NCBI GenBank assembly: GCA_035631115.1
Contig: DASQJJ010000036.1
Location: forward strand, 1-12,077
Direction of reading: 5' to 3'
DNA from: DASQJJ01 sp035631115
GTDB lineage: Bacteria; Patescibacteriota; Microgenomatia; Levybacterales; UBA12049
DNA: 12,077 nt
The translations under genes were made by a program, and so were the position numbers. Shown in pieces: positions 5,808 through 12,077 of this stretch (position 1 is the first letter of the stretch; the number at the start of each line of letters is the position of its first letter). The notes beneath the pieces were generated by a model. That model was not told the DNA's origin. It was given only the letters and a program-made list of their open reading frames with translations, and did no database searches.

Positions 5808-7163
5808 ATGATAGTCATAAAAAGGCGTCTTATTTTTTGGTTAGTAAGAGCATACCTGAAAAGATGGGGACGGATTCTTTTTGTCTGTTTTCTTTGTGGA
5901 CTGGGTATATTTTTTCTTCTTAAATCGTCATTTCCTTACATAATTGCAGCATTTACTGGGGTGAGTAAAGAAACAGATGGTATTGCAGGTATTTATACAC
6001 TCAATACACTTCCCAATACTGTGGTAAAAGACATTTCCAAAGGTCTCACAAAAATTGATGATGCAGGCGTACCAAAGCCAGACATTGCATCGTCATGGGA
6101 CATAAAAGATAGTGGAAAAACCTATGTATTTCATCTTAAGAAAGGATTATATTTTGTGGATGGAACACCCCTTACCTCTAAGGAAATTCAATTTACTTTT
6201 GCAGATGTTAAAACAGAAAGGCCAGACAGCTCGACTATAATTTTTAAATTAAAAGACAGCTATTCTCCATTTCTTACAACTGTTTCGCGACCAATTTTTA
6301 AAGAAGGATATGTGGGAATAGGTCCCTATAGAATAAAAAAAGTACAGTCAAATGGCCCTTTTTTGCAAAGTCTTACGCTTACCTCTGCCACTCAAAACCC
6401 TGCGTTAAAAATCTATGTCTTTTACCCAACGCAGGATAGTCTTAAAGTAGCCTTTGCCTTAGGTGAGGTGACAACTGCAGTAAATTTATCGGATATTACT
6501 TTTCAAAAAACTTCCTTTGATAAGTATCCTCATACTCATATTATTAAAAGTACAAATTACAATGTATTGATTGCTCTTTTTTATAATTCTCAAGACAAAA
6601 ATTTATCAGATAAAAAATTACGCGATGCATTCTCATATGCATTGCCAAACACTTTTAGTCAAGGAGAGAGGGCTGTATCTTCTATTCCACCATTTTCCAA
6701 TTATTACAATAATGGTATAGATCGAAAGCAGGATTTTACTCATGCAAATTTACTTTTGGAAGCGTCTTTAGGATCGGACGCAGCATCATATCCCAAATTA
6801 ACTATTAGTACATTGGCAAAATATAAATTCATTGCCATTGAGATTCAGAAAGTATGGAAACAATTACATATTGCAACGGATATAAAAGTAGTAGATTCTA
6901 TTCCTCAAGTTTTCCAAGTATATTTAGGAGATTTTACTGTCCCACAAGATCCAGACCAATATACCTTATGGCATTCATTTCAGGAGAATAATATAACAGC
7001 ATTTAAGAGTACCAGAATAGATACACTTCTAGAGGATGGGAGAAAAACAAATGACACCAAAGAAAGGGTGCGGATTTATCAGGATTTCCAAAAGTATTTA
7101 CAAGACGAACAACCTGCGTCTTTCTTATATTTCCCCTACAATTACTCGGTTAGTCGAAAGTAG
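5808..7163 (+). CDS. Membrane-anchored ABC-type solute-binding protein, family 5 (oligopeptide/nickel type)
   Basis: 451 residues. The N-terminus is a very basic segment (KRRLIFWLVRAYLKRWGR) followed by one membrane helix (about 21-40) and no lipobox, so it is anchored by a helix and not by lipid. The SBP family 5 (PF00496) domain runs from about 60 to the end with GIYTLNTLP, VPKPDIASSW, YVFHLKKGLYFVDGTPLTSKEI (105-126), GIGPYRI and a C-terminal ARTICULATED lobe containing PQDPDQYTLWHS. Such proteins bind oligopeptides or other solutes outside the membrane and pass them to an ABC permease. No permease or ATPase gene is adjacent, so the substrate and even a transport role are open. It is 50-100 residues shorter than many family members. 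It starts 3 nt after secG and is the last gene of the run. Confidence 0.85.
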   Translation: MIVIKRRLIFWLVRAYLKRWGRILFVCFLCGLGIFFLLKSSFPYIIAAFTGVSKETDGIAGIYTLNTLPNTVVKDISKGLTKIDDAGVPKPDIASSWDIKDSGKTYVFHLKKGLYFVDGTPLTSKEIQFTFADVKTERPDSSTIIFKLKDSYSPFLTTVSRPIFKEGYVGIGPYRIKKVQSNGPFLQSLTLTSATQNPALKIYVFYPTQDSLKVAFALGEVTTAVNLSDITFQKTSFDKYPHTHIIKSTNYNVLIALFYNSQDKNLSDKKLRDAFSYALPNTFSQGERAVSSIPPFSNYYNNGIDRKQDFTHANLLLEASLGSDAASYPKLTISTLAKYKFIAIEIQKVWKQLHIATDIKVVDSIPQVFQVYLGDFTVPQDPDQYTLWHSFQENNITAFKSTRIDTLLEDGRKTNDTKERVRIYQDFQKYLQDEQPASFLYFPYNYSVSRK

Positions 7164-7165
7164 CA

Positions 7166-7194
7166 TTGACTTTTTTTACAAGTCTTGGTACCAT
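7166..7194 (+). promoter_or_regulatory. Leaderless promoter of the 86-residue gene
   Basis: TTGACT (7166-7171), a 17-nt spacer and TACCAT (7189-7194) are followed by 7 nt and ATG 7202. The in-frame TTG at 7166, which could be mistaken for a start codon, is the -35 box itself. This settles the start at 7202. Confidence 0.65.
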
Positions 7195-7201
7195 ACCTTC
7201 C

Positions 7202-7462
7202 ATGAGAAGAGTACAAGGATTATTTTTAAAGGCGTGCTATAATTATGATCTTGGCAGTCTTAAGCGTGCAACTCGTGAAATATTCAACGCAAATGCTGCG
7301 CGTCCCTTTAAATTTGAACGTTCTCAAAGGGCAATAGAAGTTCAGAAAGCAGCAACACAGAGAGTAATAAGATTAGGTCAACAACTGAATTATGACACAA
7401 TGCGTTTGGATAAAGATGTGGCAAGAGTACGAAAAGAAGCAGCTCCGAACGTTTTTAGGTAA
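7202..7462 (+). CDS. Hypothetical basic protein, 86 residues
   Basis: Not recognised. The protein is strongly basic (about 19 Lys+Arg against 8 Asp+Glu), probably all helical, with one Cys (residue 12) and no membrane segment or signal peptide. It is rich in Ala, Arg and Gln, with stretches such as RATREIFNANAAR and IEVQKAATQRVIRLG. Coding is supported by a -35/-10 pair 7 nt ahead of the ATG and by the way the frame fills the space up to the convergent uvrC gene, which it overlaps by 8 bases at the stop. It has its own promoter directly after the solute-binding protein gene, so it is probably not controlled as part of that run. A small nucleic-acid- or ribosome-associated protein is possible from charge alone, which is a guess. 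Confidence 0.65.
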   Translation: MRRVQGLFLKACYNYDLGSLKRATREIFNANAARPFKFERSQRAIEVQKAATQRVIRLGQQLNYDTMRLDKDVARVRKEAAPNVFR

Positions 7463-8762
7463 ATAATTTCCCCATCATTCCTTTACTTCTTCTTTTTCTA
7501 TGAAATGTTATTGCAAAACGGTGTGCTTCGTTTCGAATTCGTATAACCAATTGTAGTGCTGGAGACGACTTGGGTAAGTAAATTTCCTGTAAATCGGGAG
7601 TAATAATTGTCTCTTCCCTTTTTGCAAGTCCTATTAATGGAGGATTTGAAATTTGAAATTTGAAATTTGAAATTGTAATTGCTTCGAGGGCTGCACTTAC
7701 TTGTCCTTTGCCGCCATCTACAACAAAAAGATCTGGAAAAGGCCATTCGGGGTGTTTTAGTCTTCGCGTTAGTACTTCCTTCATAGAAGCAAAGTCATCT
7801 GGACCTTTTATCGTCTTAATTTTGAATTTTCTATATTGGCTGCGGTCTTTCTCTCCGTTAGTCAAAACAACCATCGAAGCTGTTGGATGTGTTCCTTGAA
7901 AATTTGAATTGTCGAAGCATTCTATTCTTTTTGGCAGATTAATAGACATGCCATATTTTCGCAATACTTCTTGCAAGCTTTTCATTTCCTCCATACGCGT
8001 ATCGCTCACTAAATTAGGGTTGGTTACATACTCAAATGGGTTGGTAAATGGTTCTGTTACCCTTTGAATAGCATCGAGTTGTTCTTGGATGCGTTGTGCA
8101 TTTTCATACTCTTCTTTTTTTGTATACTCATCCCTTTCTTTTATTAAATCTCTAATAACTTTTTTTGATTTCCCTTCTAAAAATCCAACAATATGCTTCA
8201 GTGTTTTTTTATATTCTTTTTTTTGCTCTACAGTTGAAAATGTTGGAGGACAAGGACACAAGCCTAAATGATTGTATAGACAAATTTTTTTTGGATGATT
8301 AAGCATTGAAGAATAGGGAAAAATTCGTCTGAGAATTTTCAAAACTCTATGCATGGATGTCGCATTTGGATATGGACCAAAGTATTCGGACATATTGTCT
8401 TCTTTTTTTCTTGCAGTTAAGACAGCTGGATATTGCATTTTTGTTGTTATTCGAATAAGTGGGTACATTTTCCCATCCGTTAGTCGAATGTTGTATTTTG
8501 GTGTGTGTTTTTTAATAAGTGCTGCTTCGAGAAGGAGAGATTCTAGCTCGGAGGTAACAATAACAATTTTTATTTTCTTTACCTGCTCGACCAAGACTTT
8601 TGTTTTGCCAAATAAAAGATTTGGATTGGCAAAATAGGATGAAACACGGTTTTTAAGGTCTTTTGCCTTCCCCACGTATAGAATTTCCCCATTTTCATCT
8701 AGAAATTGGTAAACGCCTGGAACGTGTGGTAGCAATCCATATGATTGGCGCGAATATTGCAA
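7455..8762 (-). CDS. uvrC: Short-form excinuclease ABC subunit C (UvrC)
   Basis: 435 residues, against about 600 in most bacteria. Present: GIY-YIG nuclease (about 13-95) with PGVYQF, Tyr29, Arg39 and Glu79 in the places of the 3'-incision residues; a UVR helix pair for UvrB contact (about 202-236); and an RNase H-like 5'-incision domain (about 279-425) with Asp284, Asp349 and His414. Missing: the C-terminal helix-hairpin-helix DNA-binding domain, as the protein stops ten residues after HRKRRSK, and about 80-110 residues between the UVR and RNase H parts. The Fe-S ligand region is altered (Cys161-x7-Cys169-x-Cys171, no first Cys). With UvrA and UvrB it makes the two cuts of nucleotide excision repair. 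The TTG start is set by AGGAGGT 7 nt upstream, inside the transglutaminase gene, which it overlaps by 68 bases. A heptanucleotide repeat encodes residues about 364-373. Confidence 0.92.
   Translation of the reverse strand: MQYSRQSYGLLPHVPGVYQFLDENGEILYVGKAKDLKNRVSSYFANPNLLFGKTKVLVEQVKKIKIVIVTSELESLLLEAALIKKHTPKYNIRLTDGKMYPLIRITTKMQYPAVLTARKKEDNMSEYFGPYPNATSMHRVLKILRRIFPYSSMLNHPKKICLYNHLGLCPCPPTFSTVEQKKEYKKTLKHIVGFLEGKSKKVIRDLIKERDEYTKKEEYENAQRIQEQLDAIQRVTEPFTNPFEYVTNPNLVSDTRMEEMKSLQEVLRKYGMSINLPKRIECFDNSNFQGTHPTASMVVLTNGEKDRSQYRKFKIKTIKGPDDFASMKEVLTRRLKHPEWPFPDLFVVDGGKGQVSAALEAITISNFKFQISNPPLIGLAKREETIITPDLQEIYLPKSSPALQLVIRIRNEAHRFAITFHRKRRSKGMMGKLFT
7645..7672 (-). repeat. Four perfect tandem heptamers (TTTCAAA) inside uvrC
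   Basis: Four copies of TTTGAAA on the plus strand (TTTCAAA on the coding strand) lie in the RNase H-like part of uvrC and are read as about NFKFQIS. They replace a short variable linker between GGKGQVSAALEAI and PLIGLAKREE. The unit is 7 bp, so any change of one or two copies shifts the frame before catalytic His414. Confidence 0.95.
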
Positions 8763-10509
8763 GTAAAATACCTCCTATAATGATTTCCCTATTTGTTAGC
8801 GGAACAATAGATACGTCTGCTTTGAGTGTTTTCCCAGACAGCGCAATTGTAATCGTATCCTTATGATTTGTCAAAAGTGGCGTTTTACCAAAAGAGAAGT
8901 ATTTTGTTGCTTTGCCAAGGGGAGGGATATTATCTGTTAAAACAAGTTGCTCTCTTGGAGTAAGATATGTTGTAAGAATGTCAACTGGTTGAGATGGAAA
9001 AAGGACACTACCGGTATTCTCCAATGTCACCGAGCCGCTCATGGGTATACCTGAAAGTGTTGTAGAAGGGACAAAAAGTTGTATATTTATTGCAGGTTGT
9101 GCGCTAATTTCCCCTTGAGCAACTGCAATAGATACATCTTTATTGTCTCCATCTACTGCATATTTGTATCCTCCCGCTGGGATTGGATAGGTACTGCTTG
9201 CTCCTTTTACTACAAATGCAATATGATCAAAATCAAGTTGGTGGAAATAATCAACTCCCCCGGTTGTATTACCCCAAGTTGGGTCTACCATTACCCATGT
9301 TTTCTGCGAATCGTCATAATACTCTGGCCATGCATGAAGAATATCTTTGGAAAGTAGTGGACGAGAAATAGTATTTTGCGTGTAGCCGAATCCATCAATT
9401 TCACGCGCTGGTATTCCTGCTGCTCTACTGAGTGTTATGAAAAGATCGGTAAATTCAAGACAAACGCTAGATGCAGGATTTTGTAGTACTCCTGCAGCAC
9501 CGACTCTCACTTGTTCATTCTTAACTCGAGCAAAATCGTAATGCAAATGAGCAACAACATAATCATATATTGCTTTCGGTGTTTTAAGATTTTTTGCCAG
9601 AGTTATTATTTGATTATTATTTACTTGCCAATAGGATTGTTTCTCCAAAAAAAGCTTTCTCTCTTTGTCACTGAGTGCAACCGATTTAGGTTGTAATGAT
9701 AATGCAATAAGTCCGTTTGCAATAACAGTCATTTTTTGAGAGGGAGAGAGAGAATATTGTGCCATCCAATTTCCGTCGGTATCCAAGACAACGTTATCTG
9801 GCTTTGGGGAAAGAGAGTCAAGAGATACATCCTGGTAATTTGTCGTTGGAGGAAGTGCAATTTCTGTTTTTATGGGAAAAAGATTCTTATTTTGAATATG
9901 GTAGCTCAGTGAGTACGCATACGTCTGTTTGCTTCCAAAAGTAAGAGATACACCTGAGGCACCTAACTGATCTTTGGTAAAGTGAAGAGAGGTACTGCCT
10001 GTATTAGGTTTTATTGCAGTTGGTTTGCCAAAACTACTTGGTACCACGACATCAACGCTCACGTCCTGAAAATCATTTTGATTGGCAAGACCAGGTATAT
10101 TTACTTCCCACAATTCTCCATTTTGGGTAGCAATATCTGGTGTATCAAAAGAGAGGGTAAAGGAAAGGGTTTTGCCCAATCCTGCCACAACTGCTTGAAT
10201 AGGTATAGTTATTTCTGGGCCAGAATCTGTCGGCTTGAGTGTCGGGGTTGTTGGGCCATCTGGATCTGATGCACTCAAATTACTTACTGTTGGAAATCCT
10301 AATTTTAAAGAATAAGAAGATACGTAATAATTCTGAGTAGTATTGGTAAGGGAAATATGTGCAACAACATGGGTATTCCCTGTTGTATCAACGGTGTACG
10401 ACATAGCAGCGGACGTCGTTTCTTTTGTATCTGCAAAAGCTCCTTTGGGTAAAGTAAAAAGTAGTATGGCGGATAAAAAAATAAAAAGAAAAGTTTTTAG
10501 CTTTTGCAT
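8695..10509 (-). CDS. Secreted, membrane-anchored transglutaminase-like (papain-fold) protein
   Basis: 604 residues. Signal peptide 1-26 with an AFA-D cleavage site; a long beta-rich extracellular region (about 30-290) of repeated sandwich-like character; a transglutaminase core (about 300-435); another beta-rich domain (about 465-570) typical of late Ig-like or CARDB-like modules; and a C-terminal membrane helix (576-594) followed by a basic RSRR tail, so the bulk lies outside the cell. The core shows the full Cys-His-Asp triad: Cys350 in SSVCLEFTDLF, His392 in LHAWPEYY and Asp409 in VMVDPTW. GIPAREIDGFGY is the usual linking motif. Family members act as cysteine proteases, peptide hydrolases or protein cross-linkers, and the substrate is unknown. 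It begins 10 nt after the uvrA stop with an AT-rich TAAAAA 7 nt ahead of the ATG (no good -35). Its last 68 bases contain the uvrC start and ribosome binding site. Confidence 0.88.
   Translation of the reverse strand: MQKLKTFLFIFLSAILLFTLPKGAFADTKETTSAAMSYTVDTTGNTHVVAHISLTNTTQNYYVSSYSLKLGFPTVSNLSASDPDGPTTPTLKPTDSGPEITIPIQAVVAGLGKTLSFTLSFDTPDIATQNGELWEVNIPGLANQNDFQDVSVDVVVPSSFGKPTAIKPNTGSTSLHFTKDQLGASGVSLTFGSKQTYAYSLSYHIQNKNLFPIKTEIALPPTTNYQDVSLDSLSPKPDNVVLDTDGNWMAQYSLSPSQKMTVIANGLIALSLQPKSVALSDKERKLFLEKQSYWQVNNNQIITLAKNLKTPKAIYDYVVAHLHYDFARVKNEQVRVGAAGVLQNPASSVCLEFTDLFITLSRAAGIPAREIDGFGYTQNTISRPLLSKDILHAWPEYYDDSQKTWVMVDPTWGNTTGGVDYFHQLDFDHIAFVVKGASSTYPIPAGGYKYAVDGDNKDVSIAVAQGEISAQPAINIQLFVPSTTLSGIPMSGSVTLENTGSVLFPSQPVDILTTYLTPREQLVLTDNIPPLGKATKYFSFGKTPLLTNHKDTITIALSGKTLKADVSIVPLTNREIIIGGILLAIFAPIIWIATTRSRRLPISR
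8770..8776 (-). promoter_or_regulatory. uvrC: Shine-Dalgarno site of uvrC inside the transglutaminase gene
   Basis: AGGAGGT on the minus strand ends 7 nt before the TTG start of uvrC, which is near-ideal spacing. The same bases encode Gly-Gly in the C-terminal membrane helix of the transglutaminase-like protein. It is the only strong Shine-Dalgarno sequence found in front of a gene in this window. Confidence 0.85.
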
Positions 10510-10519
10510 AGAGATATTT

Positions 10520-12077
10520 TTACTCTAGCATCTTCCTAAGAAAACTACCAGTATAAGAGGTGGGATGGGCAGCAATCTGTTGTGGGGTACCTTTGGCAAC
10601 AATTTCCCCTCCTCTTTCTCCACCATCTGGACCTAGGTCTATAATATAATCTGCATTTTTTATTACATCTAAATTATGCTCGATAACAATAACACTATTG
10701 CCATTATCTACAAGACGTCGAAGCACATGAAGTAATTTTTCTAAATCTGCAAAATGAAGTCCAGTTGTTGGCTCGTCAAGAATGTATAACGCATCTCTTC
10801 CTCTTTTAGACAATTCTGTTGCTAATTTTACTCGTTGTGCTTCTCCACCAGAAAGCGTTGGCGCAGGTTGCCCAACCTTTACATACGAAAGTCCCACATC
10901 CACCATTGTTTGTAATTTATGAGAAAGCGCTGGATGGAATGCAAAAAAATCAGCTGCCTCTTTTATACTCATTTGCAGGATGTCATAAATATTTTTGCCA
11001 TTAAAAAGAATTTCCAATGCTTCTTGAGTATATTGCTTGCCGCCACAAACCTCGCATGCGACATAGACATCTGGTAAGAATTGCATTTCTATCTTAATTT
11101 GTCCCTCTCCTTGGCACGCCTCGCATCGTCCCCCTTTTACGTTAAAAGAAAATCTTCCCGGTCCATACCCACGAAGCTTCGCTTCTTTTGTAGAGGCAAA
11201 GATGTCTCGAATGTAGTTGAATGCACCGGTGTATGTTGCAGGATTACTTCGAGGAGTACGACCAATGGGAGATTGATCTATAAAAAATACATGTCTAATA
11301 TGTTCTGCACCATCAAGAGTACCATATTTCCCCGGCTTTTCTCTAAAAAAAGGATTTTCTTTTTGCATAAGAGCTCTATATAAAATTTCATTGACTAAAG
11401 TAGATTTGCCCGATCCCGAAGCACCTGTTACGACGACAAATTGTTTTAGTGGAAAAGTTACGGATATGTTTTTAAGGTTATGCTCGGTTGCATTATTTAC
11501 AGTGAGTTGCTGACGTGTAAAAGACAATCCTTGCTGACTTTTTTCTACCGCTATTTTTTTCTTATGAGATAAGTATTGTCCAGTAAGAGAGTTGGGATTC
11601 TTCTTTAAATCTGCAGGGGTACCAGATGCTGTAATTTCTCCACCATGTATTCCTGCTGCTGGTCCAAAGTCAAAAATAAAATCTGCTTCTTGCATTGTCT
11701 CTTCGTCGTGCTCGACGACGAGCACTGTGTTATCCAAATCTCGAAGTTTTTTAAGTGTTTGGATGAGCTTAGCATTATCTTTTGGATGAAGACCAATGGA
11801 AGGTTCATCCAATACGTATAAGACGCCAGTGAGACCACTACCAATTTGAGATGCTAAGCGAATTCTTTGTGCCTCTCCACCAGACAAGCTCATTGCTGCT
11901 CTGGAAAGGGTAAGATAATCAAGCCCAACGTCTATAAGGAAAGTAAGACGCTCTTTAATCTCTTTTAATATCATTGTACCAATTTGGTTTTCTCTATTGG
12001 ATAATCGCTGTGGAAGATTATCTATAAATTCATAACAATGAGCGATTGCCATATCGGCAACATCAATAATGGACATC
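10520..12077 (-). CDS. uvrA: Excinuclease ABC subunit A (UvrA), C-terminal part (5' end outside window)
   Basis: About 518 residues are visible of a protein normally about 940 long, and the frame continues past the window edge. The ATG at 12076 is internal, because the sequence there aligns with the mid-protein stretch before the first ABC signature. Visible parts: signature LSGGEAQRIRLA (64-75) and Walker B YVLDEPSIGLHP (87-98) of the first ATPase; Walker A GASGSGKS (218-225) of the second; the second zinc module with CEAC (318-321) and CEVC (341-344); signature LSGGEAQRVKLA (408-419); and Walker B YILDEPTTGLH (431-441) with EHN. All key residues seen are intact. UvrA dimers find DNA damage, load UvrB and so begin nucleotide excision repair in the cytoplasm. 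It is followed after 10 nt by the transglutaminase gene and then uvrC, probably one transcript. The final residues RKMLE end directly at TAA. Confidence 0.96.
   Translation of the reverse strand, partial: MSIIDVADMAIAHCYEFIDNLPQRLSNRENQIGTMILKEIKERLTFLIDVGLDYLTLSRAAMSLSGGEAQRIRLASQIGSGLTGVLYVLDEPSIGLHPKDNAKLIQTLKKLRDLDNTVLVVEHDEETMQEADFIFDFGPAAGIHGGEITASGTPADLKKNPNSLTGQYLSHKKKIAVEKSQQGLSFTRQQLTVNNATEHNLKNISVTFPLKQFVVVTGASGSGKSTLVNEILYRALMQKENPFFREKPGKYGTLDGAEHIRHVFFIDQSPIGRTPRSNPATYTGAFNYIRDIFASTKEAKLRGYGPGRFSFNVKGGRCEACQGEGQIKIEMQFLPDVYVACEVCGGKQYTQEALEILFNGKNIYDILQMSIKEAADFFAFHPALSHKLQTMVDVGLSYVKVGQPAPTLSGGEAQRVKLATELSKRGRDALYILDEPTTGLHFADLEKLLHVLRRLVDNGNSVIVIEHNLDVIKNADYIIDLGPDGGERGGEIVAKGTPQQIAAHPTSYTGSFLRKMLE

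Noticed and set aside
1..12077. Alternative genetic code with UGA as Gly, as in some CPR lineages
   Set aside because: yvcK and the transglutaminase gene end at UGA where the families are expected to end, and no in-frame UGA interrupts a recognised gene.
1..12077. CRISPR array, tRNA, rRNA, insertion sequence, integron or toxin-antitoxin pair
   Set aside because: No spaced direct repeats, cloverleaf-like segments, transposase or recombinase motifs or flanking inverted repeats were seen. The short repeats present are explained by the Pro/Thr stalk and the heptamer tract.

Overview
The window reads as a chromosomal segment of a small-genome bacterium, most likely from the Candidate Phyla Radiation (Patescibacteria) and within it probably Microgenomates. 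This is inferred from gene style and not from a marker gene. The clues are very tight packing (only about 270 of 12,077 bases lie outside the genes called here), overlapping 3' ends at every convergent pair, a miniature UvrC, a surface protein with a Pro/Thr stalk and an LPPTG-plus-hydrophobic C-terminus without a charged tail, a membrane-anchored solute-binding protein next to secG, and an (AATTTCA)n repeat read as NFKFQIS inside a gene. UGA acts as a stop, so the recoded Gracilibacteria/Absconditabacteria code is not in use.

Layout. 2-547 (+): the 3' part of a DnaQ-type exonuclease/GIY-YIG (Cho-like) protein. 518-1621 (-): a GT87-type polytopic mannosyltransferase-like protein. 1622-1712: a divergent promoter with an inverted repeat. 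1713-2594 (+): a secreted, Cys-rich, LPXTG-like surface protein. 2591-3727 (-): a DUF2130 coiled-coil protein with a PD-(D/E)XK-like core. 3821-4141 (+): an unrecognised 106-residue basic protein. 4178-7163 (+): a four-gene run encoding a PF04020 membrane protein, YvcK, SecG and a membrane-anchored family 5 solute-binding protein. 7202-7462 (+): an unrecognised 86-residue basic protein. 12077-7455 (-): a run of uvrA (its 5' part is outside the window), a secreted transglutaminase-like protein, and a short uvrC whose start lies inside the transglutaminase gene.

How the genes fit together. The minus-strand run pairs two subunits of nucleotide excision repair (UvrA damage recognition, UvrC dual incision) around an exported protein. 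The plus-strand run mixes a membrane protein, a regulator of cell-wall and carbon balance (YvcK), a Sec translocase subunit and a surface binding protein, so its theme is the envelope. The GT87 enzyme, LPXTG-like protein and transglutaminase also belong to the envelope.

The strongest cross-cutting signal is regulatory. Six start codons lie 6-10 nt downstream of a good -10 hexamer that has a -35 element 17-18 nt away, and none has a Shine-Dalgarno sequence. This implies leaderless mRNAs. The internal gene uvrC, by contrast, has a perfect AGGAGGT 7 nt before a TTG start. No intrinsic terminator, tRNA, rRNA, CRISPR array, insertion sequence or origin was recognised. No clearly new defence or mobile system was found. 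The oddities are in the repair genes and in gene architecture.
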